This document shows positions 1 to 6,851 of a DNA stretch of 8,652 nucleotides, one piece after another; within the stretch, counting starts at the first letter, position 1; each line of letters begins with the position of its first letter. This DNA is from Propionibacteriaceae bacterium UBA4569. Its GTDB lineage: Bacteria; Actinomycetota; Actinomycetes; Propionibacteriales; Propionibacteriaceae. Under the pieces are notes generated by a model. That model saw only the letters and a program-made list of their open reading frames with translations. It did not search any database and was not told where the DNA came from. The translations under genes and the position numbers were made by a program. The DNA is taken from positions 3,467-12,118 of the forward strand of contig DGKN01000201.1 in assembly GCA_002387005.1 (NCBI GenBank). The letters are read 5' to 3'.

Positions 1-350
1 TCGGCGGCGCGGCCGTCAGCGGCGGCATCGGTACCGTCTTCGGCTCCGTGATCGGCGGCCTCGTGATGGCCGTGCTCAACTCCGGCCTGATGCTGCTCGG
101 CGTCGGCCAGGACAAGACCTCGGTGATCAAGGGCCTCGTGCTGCTGGCCGCCGTCGCCTTCGACGTCTACAACAAGCAGCAGGGCCGCCCGTCCATCATC
201 GGACGCCTGACCGGCGGCACGAGGGCGCCGGCCGACGCTCCTGCAGCCGTGGCTGCGGCCAACCAGTCGACGGCCGATGCCGTCCCCAGTGCGGAGGGCC
301 CCGTGGTCACCTCCGAGAACACCTTGCCCACCTCCAACCCCGGCATCTGA
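1..350 (+). CDS. mmsB: Multiple-monosaccharide ABC transporter permease, C-terminal part (5' end outside window)
   Basis: This is the last ~116 residues of an inner-membrane permease of the MglC/XylH/GguB family, which forms the channel through which an ABC importer moves monosaccharides. Visible family hallmarks are the Gly-rich GGAAVSGGIGTVFGSVIGG stretch, a following hydrophobic helix (VMAVLNSGLMLLGVG) and the closing KGLVLLAAVAFDVYN helix, which is nearly invariant in xylose/GguB-type permeases. The reading frame is open from base 3, so the start lies upstream. After the usual end of the family (near FDVYNKQQGR) there is an extra Ala/Pro/Thr-rich tail of roughly 55 residues, presumably cytoplasmic and disordered. 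The sugar-binding gene follows after 28 bp, consistent with one operon. The assignment to GguB rather than XylH rests on the AAVSGG form of the motif and on the ChvE-like neighbour. Confidence 0.9.
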   Translation, partial: GGAAVSGGIGTVFGSVIGGLVMAVLNSGLMLLGVGQDKTSVIKGLVLLAAVAFDVYNKQQGRPSIIGRLTGGTRAPADAPAAVAAANQSTADAVPSAEGPVVTSENTLPTSNPGI

Positions 351-378
351 CGCCGAAACCCACCGAAAGGAAACACCC

Positions 379-1503
379 ATGAAGGTCACCAGAAGGTCGA
401 TGCTCGGCGGCGCTGCCGGACTCGCTGCCCTGACGGGCCTGAGCGCCTGTGGCGGCGGCCGCGACGGCTCCTCCACCTCCACCACCACGGCTGCTGCCGG
501 TTCCAGCGGTTCCGCTGCTGCTTCGGGTGGCTTCGACGCCGGCTCGACCATCGGCGTCGCGCTGCCGTGGCTGGGCACCCAGAACTGGAAGGAGGCCCAG
601 GACATGTTCAAGACGCAGCTCGCTGCCGCCGGTTACAAGGTCATCTCCCAGGCCGCCGACAACAAGGTGCCCCAGCAGCAGTCCCAGATCGACGCGATGA
701 TCCAGCAGGGCGCGAAGGTCATCGTCGTCGGCCCCGTCGACGGCAAGCAGCTCGGCACCGTGCTGCAGAAGGCGCACGACGCGGGCGTCAAGGTGATTGG
801 CTTCGACCGCCTGATCGAGAACACCGAGGCCGTCGACGGCGTCGTCCAGTTCGGCTCGGTGCGCACCGGCGAGCTCCAGGGTCAGGCCCTGCTGGACGGC
901 CTGAAGAGCAAGGGTGAGGGCCCGTACAACATCGAGCTCTTCGGTGGCGGCCCGGCCGACCCCAATGCCCCGAACTTCTTCACCGGCGCCATGAGCGTGC
1001 TGCAGCCGAAGATCGACGACAAGACCTTGGTCGTCGTCTCGGGCCAGACCAAGTTCGCGCAGTGCGCCACCGCCGACTGGGACAACGCCAAGGCCCAGTC
1101 GCGCATGGACTCGCTGCTCTCGGGCAACTACTCGGGCAAGAAGATCGACGGCGTGCTGTCGCCCAATGACGGCATCGCCCGCGCGATCCTCACCTCCTGC
1201 AAGCAGGCCGGCGCCGGCACCCCGATCGTGACCGGCCTCGACGCCGAGAACGAGTCGGTCTCGCTGGTGTGGGCGGGTACGCAGTACTGCACCGTCTACA
1301 AGCCCACCGACAAGCTGGTCTCGCAGACGGTGACGCTGATCAACGCCATGCAGAAGGGTGAGGCGCTGCCCGACCCGACTGAGAAGACCAACAACGGCAA
1401 GATCGACGTCCCGATCTACGCCCAGGATCCGGTCGTCGTCACCAAGGACAATGCCAAGGAGGCATTCGCGAACGACCCGGCCCGCCTGGCGCTGCTCAAG
1501 TGA
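379..1503 (+). CDS. chvE: ChvE-type multiple-monosaccharide-binding lipoprotein of ABC transporter
   Basis: This is the substrate-binding component of the sugar ABC importer, predicted to be lipid-anchored outside the membrane; 374 aa. ATG 379 is chosen because GAAAGGA (365-371) lies 7 nt upstream and the protein then opens with a signal peptide. TRRSML at residues 4-9 is a twin-arginine-like motif, followed by a hydrophobic stretch and the lipobox LSAC with Cys24. A Gly/Ser/Thr linker covers about 25-50. The periplasmic-binding-protein type 1 fold covers about 55-374. Family motifs are DNKVPQQQSQIDAMIQQG (94-111), GFDRLI (141-146), GPYNIELFGGGPADPNA (181-197), GVLSPNDG (258-265) and TGLDAE (285-290), closely matching the ChvE pattern in which Asp/Asn/Arg residues contact the sugar. 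Known ChvE proteins bind several aldoses (galactose, glucose, arabinose, xylose); the ligand here cannot be read from sequence. Cys229, Cys274 and Cys304 lie in the folded domain. Confidence 0.93.
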   Translation: MKVTRRSMLGGAAGLAALTGLSACGGGRDGSSTSTTTAAAGSSGSAAASGGFDAGSTIGVALPWLGTQNWKEAQDMFKTQLAAAGYKVISQAADNKVPQQQSQIDAMIQQGAKVIVVGPVDGKQLGTVLQKAHDAGVKVIGFDRLIENTEAVDGVVQFGSVRTGELQGQALLDGLKSKGEGPYNIELFGGGPADPNAPNFFTGAMSVLQPKIDDKTLVVVSGQTKFAQCATADWDNAKAQSRMDSLLSGNYSGKKIDGVLSPNDGIARAILTSCKQAGAGTPIVTGLDAENESVSLVWAGTQYCTVYKPTDKLVSQTVTLINAMQKGEALPDPTEKTNNGKIDVPIYAQDPVVVTKDNAKEAFANDPARLALLK

Positions 1504-1532
1504 CCTGAGGGCATACAACCGCACAGCACGTG

Positions 1533-1578
1533 AAAGGGGGTGGCCCCGGCGATCGTCTCGCCGGGGCCACCCCCCTTT
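1533..1578. terminator. GC-rich hairpin, likely bidirectional terminator
   Basis: Arms 1533-1551 and 1559-1578 are reverse complements, with one extra C in the right arm and a 7-nt loop (1552-1558). They begin AAAGGGGG on the left and end CCCCCCTTT on the right, with a GTGGCCCCGGCG core. The hairpin starts 30 bp after the chvE stop and ends 36 bp before the stop of the convergent alpha-glycosidase gene. The stem carries A's on one side and T's on the other, so it offers a short T-tract in both directions. The T-tract is only three bases, so this may act more by its stem strength than as a classic intrinsic terminator. Confidence 0.8.
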
Positions 1579-1601
1579 GTCCGTCACGTGCTTTGTCCGT
1601 C
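1575..1601 (+). repeat. 11-bp direct repeat beside the terminator
   Basis: CTTTGTCCGTC occurs at 1575-1585 and again at 1591-1601, with CACGTG (1585-1590) between the copies. A second CACGTG is at 1527-1532, just before the left arm of the terminator hairpin, so the two CACGTG boxes could close an outer stem around it. No function is known; it may be a local duplication. Confidence 0.6.
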
Positions 1602-1613
1602 CCTCGCGCGCTG

Positions 1614-3470
1614 TCACCAGACCCAGATGGTCACCGGGGAGCCGATGTCGGTGACCGTCACCTGGTGATCGTCGACGCTGATTCCGCCGCCGACCACCGC
1701 GCGTCCGCCCTCGATGCCCTTCAGTGCCGCCGCCGGGAGCCGCAGCTCACCGAAGGAGTTCCGGCTGACCACCACCAGCACGCGCTGTTCGGCGGTCTCG
1801 CGCAGGAAGCAGATGACGTCGTCGCTGGCGCCGGCCCAGCGCAGGCCGCCGTGGCGCAGCGCGTCCAGCTCGCGGCGGGCTGACCCCAGACAGCGGTACA
1901 GCTCGAGCAGGTCGGTGTCCCAACCGTCCTCGTCGTCCCAGGGGAAGGGGCGGCGTCCGTCCTCGGCGTAGTCGCCCTCGAGACCGATCTCGTCCCCGTA
2001 GTAGAGCATCGGGACGCTCGGCATCGTGTAGAGCATCGCGGCCGCGACGCCGGCTATCCGGCGGTCACGGTGGGCCAATGTCAGCACGCGCGTCGTGTCG
2101 TGGGAGCCGATCAGGTTCATCGAGTGGCGCAGCGCGGTCCACGGGAGGTGTGAGCTGAACTCGCGGATGGTCTCGACGACCTGCCCACCGCCCAAGCGGG
2201 GAACCATCAACGGCGAGCCGAGGAACTTGGGGGCGTCGTTGGGGTGGCGCAGCCAGGTCCACATCGGGCGGGTGAAACCGGTGTAGTTCATCGCGCCCTG
2301 CCAGCCGTGGCCGTCCAGGTCGCCGGTGAGGTCATGGCCGTGCTCGACGACCAGATACTTCTCGCCCTCCGCGTCCACTGCAGCGCGCATCGCCCGGGCC
2401 ACCTGGTGATAGTGGTCCTGGTCGCGGTAGCGGCCGGTCATGTTGCCGACGTCCACCCGCCAGCCGTCCAGACCGTAGGGGGCGCGCAGCCACTTGCGGA
2501 TGACGCCCTCATCCCCGAACAACCGCTCGAACAGCGCCTCGGACGCGAAGTTGAGCTTGGGCAGGGTGCGCACGCCGAGCCAGGTGGCGTAGCCGAACTC
2601 TCCGTCCGGCTCCCACAGGTAGAAGTCGTGCTCGGGGGAGTTCGGGTCGGCCAGTGCGGTCTGGAACCACTCGTGGGTCACGCCGGTGTGGTTGGTGGTG
2701 AAGTCGCCGATCACCCTCATCCCGCGGGCGTGGGCCGCCTCGACCAGCTCGACGAGTGCCTCGTCCCCGCCCAGGATCGGGTCGACGTGGTCGAAGCTCA
2801 TCGCGTCGTAACGGTGGTTGGACTCGGATGGGAAGAAGGGGGTCAGGTAGACCACGTCGGCGCCGAGCGAGGCGATGTGGTCGAGCCGTTCGGTGACGCC
2901 GCGCAGGTCGCCGCCGTAGACGAACTCGCTGCCGTGGGCGCGGGTGTCGAGCTTCACCCGCTCGTGCCAGCCGCGGGCGACGGCCCACTCGGGCAGCTCG
3001 CGCGCGTCCGCTCCTGACGACCGTGCGAAACGGTCGGGGAAGATCTGGTAGACCACGGCATCACGGGTCCAGGCGGGCGGCTCGGGGGCCGTGACCAGCC
3101 GGAAGTCCGCGGCGTCGGGGACGTCGCGGGTGTGCACGCCCGTCCCGTTGACCCAGGCATAACCGGTGGGGCCGCCGGCCAGGATCCAGCGATAGTTCAG
3201 CGTCGGGTTCGGCATCTCGAGCTCGCACTGCCAGACGGATTCCCAGTCGTCGCGCCACAGTTCGTGCGCCTCGACGAAGCGGGGTTCGGCGTCCGCGAGG
3301 TGGCGGACGTGCACCGAGGTCACGGGATGGGAATGGGGGACGCGGAGCCGCAGCCGCACCTTCTCGCCCAGCGCCGGGTGCGCGGGGTCGACGTACAGCG
3401 CTGACCCGTCGTGGTGGGGTTCCTGTAGAGGATGCGCGGCAGCGAGCGGTGGTGGGGCAGTGGGTGACAC
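1614..3470 (-). CDS. GH13 alpha-glycosidase (neopullulanase/cyclomaltodextrinase-like)
   Basis: Glycoside hydrolase family 13 enzyme, 618 aa from the GTG start, predicted to cleave alpha-glucosidic bonds in maltodextrin-like oligosaccharides. No signal peptide is visible, so it is probably cytoplasmic. An N-terminal beta-sandwich (about 22-130, as in cyclomaltodextrinase and neopullulanase) precedes the catalytic barrel (about 136-530) and a C-terminal beta domain. Conserved GH13 regions are all present: DFTTNH (256-261), LPKLN (303-307), GWRVD with the nucleophile Asp340, VVEHGH with the acid/base Glu376, and SHD with Asp458 stabilising the transition state. It therefore looks active. The alternative ATG two codons upstream (3474-3476) overlaps the only Shine-Dalgarno sequence, GAAGGA, which sits 5 nt before GTG 3468-3470; I therefore prefer GTG. 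It is divergent from a MarR gene with a palindrome between them, suggesting MarR control. The exact substrate (cyclodextrin, pullulan, maltooligosaccharide) is not resolved. Confidence 0.92.
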   Translation of the reverse strand: MSPTAPPPLAAAHPLQEPHHDGSALYVDPAHPALGEKVRLRLRVPHSHPVTSVHVRHLADAEPRFVEAHELWRDDWESVWQCELEMPNPTLNYRWILAGGPTGYAWVNGTGVHTRDVPDAADFRLVTAPEPPAWTRDAVVYQIFPDRFARSSGADARELPEWAVARGWHERVKLDTRAHGSEFVYGGDLRGVTERLDHIASLGADVVYLTPFFPSESNHRYDAMSFDHVDPILGGDEALVELVEAAHARGMRVIGDFTTNHTGVTHEWFQTALADPNSPEHDFYLWEPDGEFGYATWLGVRTLPKLNFASEALFERLFGDEGVIRKWLRAPYGLDGWRVDVGNMTGRYRDQDHYHQVARAMRAAVDAEGEKYLVVEHGHDLTGDLDGHGWQGAMNYTGFTRPMWTWLRHPNDAPKFLGSPLMVPRLGGGQVVETIREFSSHLPWTALRHSMNLIGSHDTTRVLTLAHRDRRIAGVAAAMLYTMPSVPMLYYGDEIGLEGDYAEDGRRPFPWDDEDGWDTDLLELYRCLGSARRELDALRHGGLRWAGASDDVICFLRETAEQRVLVVVSRNSFGELRLPAAALKGIEGGRAVVGGGISVDDHQVTVTDIGSPVTIWVW

Positions 3471-3475
3471 AATCA

Positions 3476-3481
3476 TCCTTC
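3476..3481 (-). promoter_or_regulatory. Shine-Dalgarno GAAGGA that decides the alpha-glycosidase start
   Basis: Read on the - strand the sequence is GAAGGATGATTGTG. GAAGGA is 5 nt from GTG (3468-3470) but overlaps the first base of the in-frame ATG (3474-3476). A ribosome bound here would start at GTG. No other purine-rich site is visible further upstream. Confidence 0.6.
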
Positions 3482-3530
3482 AGTGGGGCCGGGCATCCTG
3501 CTGGTGCTCGCGGGCAGGGTCAATGGGACC

Positions 3531-3560
3531 ATTATGGTGACTAGTCACCAAAAAAGGGAA
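3531..3560 (-). promoter_or_regulatory. Possible sigma-70-type promoter of the alpha-glycosidase
   Basis: On the - strand, CATAAT (3536 to 3531) matches the -10 consensus at five of six positions. TTCCCT (3560 to 3555) is a poor -35 at 18-bp spacing. Transcription would begin near 3524, leaving a leader of about 50 nt before the GTG start. The 16-bp palindrome fills the spacer and touches the -10 box, the position expected for repressor action. The -35 match is weak, so the call is tentative. Confidence 0.4.
3535..3550. promoter_or_regulatory. Perfect 16-bp palindrome, probable MarR operator
   Basis: TGGTGACTAGTCACCA reads the same on both strands. Flanking TT (3532-3533) and AA (3552-3553) extend the symmetry after one mismatched pair. 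It lies 28 bp before the MarR start codon and 64 bp before the glycosidase start. MarR dimers typically bind palindromes of about 16-20 bp between divergent genes, so this is the natural binding site for the adjacent regulator, allowing autoregulation and control of the glycosidase. CTAG in the centre is rare in such GC-rich DNA. Binding itself is inferred. Confidence 0.75.
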
Positions 3561-3578
3561 TGGGCAGGAGACGGACTG

Positions 3579-4013
3579 ATGCAGGAACTGGTGGATCGGC
3601 TGCGCGTCGCCTACCTCGTGCTCGACGACGGCGACCGTCGCACCATTGCCGAGGCCGACCTGACCCCGACCCAGTACAATCTGCTGCGCACCGCCGACGA
3701 GCACCCCGAGGACCCGTCCGTCTCGACCATAGCCAAGGAACTGCTCTGCACCCGCGGCAATGTGACGCGCCTGGTGTCCCGCATGGCTGCCCAGGGCCTG
3801 GTGGAGACGGTGGGGGACAGGGACGACCAGCGCCTGGTACGGGTGCGGATCACCGGCCACGGTCGGGAACGGCTCAACCAGGCCAGGACACTGCTGTCGG
3901 CGGCGGACGAGCGTCGCTTCGGTTCGCTGGCTCCTTCGGAGCTCACGCACTACCGCGAGGTGCTGGACCGGATGATCCAGCTGATGCGGGCCGACCTCGA
4001 CGCCCGGTTCTGA
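3579..4013 (+). CDS. MarR-family transcriptional regulator
   Basis: Winged helix-turn-helix DNA-binding protein of 144 aa, normal for MarR. ATG 3579 is preceded by GCAGGAG (3564-3570) at 8-nt spacing. An in-frame ATG at 3534 lies inside the operator palindrome and lacks a ribosome site, so it is disfavoured. Helices at about 2-25 and 102-142 would form the dimerisation region. The helix-turn-helix spans about 46-70, with the recognition helix CTRGNVTRLVSRM (57-69). The wing DRDDQRLVRVRIT (80-92) has the Asp/Arg pattern typical of the family. A single Cys57 is present at the recognition helix, but nothing else suggests an OhrR-type thiol sensor. The neighbours suggest it represses itself and the divergent GH13 gene, possibly relieved by a sugar or metabolite; the ligand is unknown. 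Confidence 0.93.
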   Translation: MQELVDRLRVAYLVLDDGDRRTIAEADLTPTQYNLLRTADEHPEDPSVSTIAKELLCTRGNVTRLVSRMAAQGLVETVGDRDDQRLVRVRITGHGRERLNQARTLLSAADERRFGSLAPSELTHYREVLDRMIQLMRADLDARF

Positions 4014-4143
4014 TCGCTGCCGCTGCGCGTCCGGCCGGAACACGACCGGCGGGGCGGATCTCCCCCACGAAGATCCACACGCCCGCCGATCGGGTGCCAT
4101 TCGCTTTTTCAACGGCACAAGACGATTGTGGCCCATCTCTGGG
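4014..4143. other. Convergent intergenic region with imperfect hairpins
   Basis: This 130-bp gap separates the ends of the MarR gene and the ligase-like gene. It contains a hairpin with arms GGATCT (4056-4061) and AGATCC (4071-4076), extended after bulges by GGCGGGGC (4048-4055) and GCCCGCC (4081-4087). A second weaker one has arms GTGCC (4094-4098) and GGCAC (4114-4118), with a TTTTT run (4105-4109) in its loop. The first hairpin followed by the T-run about 18 bp later could end MarR transcription, but the spacing is too long for a standard intrinsic terminator. I see no gene here. Confidence 0.4.
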
Positions 4144-4737
4144 TCAGAAGCGATGGTCTCCAAGGGGTAGACGAGCAACCGGAGTGTGGGCCGCACGCCC
4201 ATGGGCGCGGGGGTCGAGCGTGGATCGGACCAGCGCCAACTCCGCCACGCCGAAGCGCGGACCGTCCAGATCCTGGAGCACTGGTTCCCACGCCGACAGG
4301 TCGGACGGACGGTTCGCCCGGGCGAGCGTGAGGTGCGGCTGGTAGGGCCTCGACTCGATCTGGATGCCAGCTCGACGAGCAGCCCGGCGCGACCCACGGG
4401 CCAGCTCCGGCAGACCGTCCGCGGGGTCGTCGAGCAGAGCGATCAGGTGGCGGGCCCGGACGAGTTCGGGGAAGGCGTCGCCGCCACGGATAGCCAGCCC
4501 GAAGGGCTTCGCCCGGCGCGCCACCTCGGCCAGCCCGTCCACGAAGTCGTCGAACTGCTCGTCGGTGACCTCAGGGCAGAAAACGGTCGTGACGTGCCAC
4601 TGGTGCGGCGGGTTCCAGCGCAGGTCCCAACCCGTCCGTCGAGACTCCAACAGGTCGTCCAGCCACTGCACCACCGCTGGCGGTGGCAGCACCGCGGCGA
4701 ACAGCCGCTGCGTCGCTCGACCGCTTGTCCGTCCCAT
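4144..4737 (-). CDS. thpR: RNA 2',3'-cyclic phosphodiesterase (2'-5' RNA ligase family)
   Basis: Cytoplasmic 2H-phosphoesterase superfamily protein, 197 aa, usual size for ThpR/LigT. Both catalytic H-x-T motifs are present: HVTTVF with His48 and Thr50, and HLTLAR with His135 and Thr137. The N-terminus RLFAAVLPP (11-19) is the characteristic opening strand of the family. Members hydrolyse 2',3'-cyclic phosphate ends of RNA to 2'-phosphomonoesters and can ligate tRNA halves in vitro; the physiological role in bacteria is unclear. The ATG has only a loose upstream purine site (GGAAG, about 10 nt away). Its first 167 bp lie inside the 3' end of the upstream glycosyltransferase frame, so translation may be coupled to or hindered by that gene. 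The strongly conserved N-terminus argues that this start is real. Confidence 0.9.
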   Translation of the reverse strand: MGRTSGRATQRLFAAVLPPPAVVQWLDDLLESRRTGWDLRWNPPHQWHVTTVFCPEVTDEQFDDFVDGLAEVARRAKPFGLAIRGGDAFPELVRARHLIALLDDPADGLPELARGSRRAARRAGIQIESRPYQPHLTLARANRPSDLSAWEPVLQDLDGPRFGVAELALVRSTLDPRAHGRAAHTPVARLPLGDHRF

Positions 4738-5854
4738 GCCCAGATTCTTCCAGCCCCGAATGGTGCAACCCAGTGTGGCCGCGCGCGAAGACCCACAGCG
4801 CCTGGCCGAGATAGCTGGTCACCACCAGTGACACCTCCGTGGCCACCTTGGCGATCGGCAATGAGACCCCGGCGCTGGTGAAGCTCAGCATCAGCAGGTA
4901 GTTCGCCACCAGCAGCAGCACCGCGAGCTGCAGGTAGCGCCACAGCGAACTGCCCAAGGGCTGCTTCTCGGCGAGGAAGACCCAGTGCCGGTTGAGCGTG
5001 AAGTTCACCGCGCCACTGACCGCCCGCGCCACCACCAGGGCGCCCAGCAAGGACCCGAGGGCGCCCTGCAGCACCAGCAACAGGGCGGTGTCGATCGCGA
5101 AACCGGTCAGGGACGAGGCGGCGAAGCGCAGCTGTCGCGCGCTGCGGCGCAGGCCGTGGGCCAGCAACGGACGGTAGATCCGCGCGGAGTCGGCCAGGGG
5201 CCGGAAGTGCGAGGACTCGTTGTCGGCAAGGTAGATCGTCTCGATCGGCACCTGGGTGATGCTGAGGTGGTCGTCCCCGGCGGCCAGCAGCAGGTTCAGC
5301 TCGTACTCGAAGCGGTCGCCCTCGATGCCCTCCAGCCACCCGAGCAGGCGGGCCGGGTAGGCGCGCAGGCCAGTCTGGGTGTCGAGGATGGAGGTCCCGG
5401 TGATCCAGCGGAACAGGATTCGCGTCGCGTCATTCCCGAACCGGTTGCGCGGGGGCACCTGACCGGTGAACATCCGCACCCCCAACACCATGTCCGTGTC
5501 GTTGCCCAGACCCTCGGCGACGGACTGGATGTCGGCCGGGGAGTGCTGGCCGTCGCAGTCGGCGCACACGACATCTCGTCCGGCCCGATGCTCGCGCACC
5601 CACGCGAAACCGGCCCTCAGCGCGGCTCCCTTGCCCCGGTTGGTGGGGAAGCGGACGACCGTCGCGCCGGCCACCTCGGCGAGGGCGAAGATGGTGTCAT
5701 ACTCGGGCCCGGAACCGTCGTCGACCACCAGCACCTCGTGTTTCGGGGCGGTACGGGAGAGGGTGTCGACGAGTTCGGCGAGGCGGGTGTCCGGCTCGTA
5801 GGCGGGCACCAGGACGACGACATCTCGGGTGCTGGGGACTGCTGCGGCACTCAT
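4571..5854 (-). CDS. GT2 glycosyltransferase fused to a GtrA membrane domain
   Basis: Two-domain membrane enzyme, 427 aa. Residues about 10-235 are a GT2 domain of the dolichol-phosphate-mannose-synthase-like group: VPAYEPD (16-22), VVDDGSG (43-49), NRGKGAALRAGF (72-83), and the metal-binding DCDGQH with Asp99 and Asp101 followed by DTQTGLRAYP (158-167). Residues about 242-358 are a GtrA domain with four predicted membrane helices (around 246-262, 267-285, 305-325, 336-355). Such proteins typically transfer a sugar from a nucleotide donor to polyprenyl phosphate for use outside the membrane; the sugar is not identifiable. The start ATG is 7 bp after the stop of the phosphodiester glycosidase gene, so the two are probably cotranscribed. 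Oddly, the frame runs about 65 residues past the usual GtrA end into the ligase gene, giving a low-complexity Ala/Gly/Arg tail (365-427). This may be real read-through, a lost stop or a sequence error. Confidence 0.88.
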   Translation of the reverse strand: MSAAAVPSTRDVVVLVPAYEPDTRLAELVDTLSRTAPKHEVLVVDDGSGPEYDTIFALAEVAGATVVRFPTNRGKGAALRAGFAWVREHRAGRDVVCADCDGQHSPADIQSVAEGLGNDTDMVLGVRMFTGQVPPRNRFGNDATRILFRWITGTSILDTQTGLRAYPARLLGWLEGIEGDRFEYELNLLLAAGDDHLSITQVPIETIYLADNESSHFRPLADSARIYRPLLAHGLRRSARQLRFAASSLTGFAIDTALLLVLQGALGSLLGALVVARAVSGAVNFTLNRHWVFLAEKQPLGSSLWRYLQLAVLLLVANYLLMLSFTSAGVSLPIAKVATEVSLVVTSYLGQALWVFARGHTGLHHSGLEESGHGTDKRSSDAAAVRRGAATASGGAVAGRPVGVSTDGLGPALEPAAPVARHDRFLP

Positions 5855-5861
5855 GTCACGC

Positions 5862-6851
5862 TCACTTCGACAGGTAGATGATGTCGGAGGTACCGCGCTC
5901 CTGGCCCTTGCCGAGCGGGTTGTTCACCAGCGACCCGTTGAAGACCATGGCGGTGGACCCGCCACCGTCCAGGTTGTAGGCGACGGTGCAGCCGATGCCC
6001 TTCATCAACTCGGCGAGGTCGGGCAGGGTGAGGCCGTTGGAGTAGCCGGACGATCGTCCGTCGACGGCCACGAAGACGAAGTGGTTGGTGCCCAGGGTGC
6101 CGACGGCGGTACGTGGCTGGTTGCCCTGGATGGAGTGGTTGCCGACATTGGTGTCGATCTCGATCGAGTCGATGCCGTCGATGACCTTGCCACCGGCCAC
6201 CAGGCCGGGGCCGAAGCTCCAGGTCTGCCAAGCGCCGTCGGAGACCAACTGCTTCGCGGTGGTGGCGGTCTCGTCGTAGAGCGACATGTCCCCGTCGCGG
6301 GTGAGCAACAGGCCCTGGCGGGCCCCGGAGTCGCGGAAGGCGACGCCATTGCGGATGACGATGCCCGTCTCGCGGAAGCCGTAGTAGTCACCGTTGATGC
6401 CGAACAGGCCCCCGAACTGGCTGAGGATGTCGGAGGGGTTGGCGATGATGTTCGTCCCGAAGGTGTCCTCGGCGAAGGCGGTCTTCACCAGCGTGGCGTC
6501 GGTGACCTGCACGTCCGCGATGAACCAGGCAAGGGCGCTGTCGGCCGAGCCGGAGCTCTTCGAGGTGATGGTGATCTGCTCGGTGTCCGAGGTGTAGGAG
6601 GTCTCGGTCAAGGTGCCGCTGGTGGCCGAGGTGGTCGATGCCGACTCACTCGCCGACGCGGTGGCGGTCGAACTGGCCGACGAGCTCGCGGACGAGCTGG
6701 CGTCCTGGCCGTAGGACGAGGCATTGGTGATCTCCGCATGGTCCACGACGAAGCGGTCGAGGGCCCAGGCGGTGCCCCCGCCGACGCCGAGAAGCGTGGT
6801 GCCGAGGGCGCCGCCGAGGATGGCTCGGCGGCTGGTTCGTGAGCTGGTCAT
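5862..6851 (-). CDS. Exported phosphodiester glycosidase family protein (NAGPA domain)
   Basis: Predicted exported enzyme of 329 aa, named for the mammalian 'uncovering enzyme' N-acetylglucosamine-1-phosphodiester alpha-N-acetylglucosaminidase. Bacterial members are thought to cut sugar-phosphodiester bonds in surface or extracellular polymers. ATG 6849-6851 is chosen because SRRAIL (7-12) and a hydrophobic stretch (11-30) then form a Tat-like signal or anchor; an in-frame ATG at 6906-6908 would put 19 residues before it. Neither start has a clear Shine-Dalgarno sequence. A Ser/Ala/Thr linker covers about 43-85. The NAGPA domain (about 105-329) shows NGDYYGF (153-159), PRTAVG (246-251), VAVDGRSSGYSNGLTLPDLA (261-280), NLDGGGSTAM (293-302) and the closing ERGTSDIIYL (318-327). 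All signature motifs look intact. It heads the likely operon with the GT2-GtrA gene and diverges from the DUF4956-VTC operon. The substrate is unknown. Confidence 0.9.
   Translation of the reverse strand: MTSSRTSRRAILGGALGTTLLGVGGGTAWALDRFVVDHAEITNASSYGQDASSSASSSASSTATASASESASTTSATSGTLTETSYTSDTEQITITSKSSGSADSALAWFIADVQVTDATLVKTAFAEDTFGTNIIANPSDILSQFGGLFGINGDYYGFRETGIVIRNGVAFRDSGARQGLLLTRDGDMSLYDETATTAKQLVSDGAWQTWSFGPGLVAGGKVIDGIDSIEIDTNVGNHSIQGNQPRTAVGTLGTNHFVFVAVDGRSSGYSNGLTLPDLAELMKGIGCTVAYNLDGGGSTAMVFNGSLVNNPLGKGQERGTSDIIYLSK

Noticed and set aside
307..1617. 436-codon open frame on the - strand opposite chvE
   Set aside because: It is antisense to a clearly recognised sugar-binding protein, has a Gly/Leu/Asp/Arg-skewed composition typical of high-GC shadow frames, and matches no family.
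2244..3017. 257-codon + strand frame opposite the GH13 gene
   Set aside because: Val/Gly/Ala/His-skewed shadow of the GH13 coding frame, without ribosome site or recognisable domain.
3534..3578. Upstream in-frame ATG (3534) as the MarR start
   Set aside because: It lies within the operator palindrome and lacks a ribosome-binding site, whereas ATG 3579 has GCAGGAG at good spacing and gives a normal family length.
4443..5339. 298-codon - strand frame spanning GT2-GtrA and the ligase-like gene
   Set aside because: Arg/Gly/Ala-rich alternate frame crossing two recognised genes. The GtrA and H-x-T motifs are in the other frames.
5829..6842. 337-codon + strand frame opposite the NAGPA gene
   Set aside because: Gly/Val/Asp-skewed complement of a recognised protein; no domain seen.
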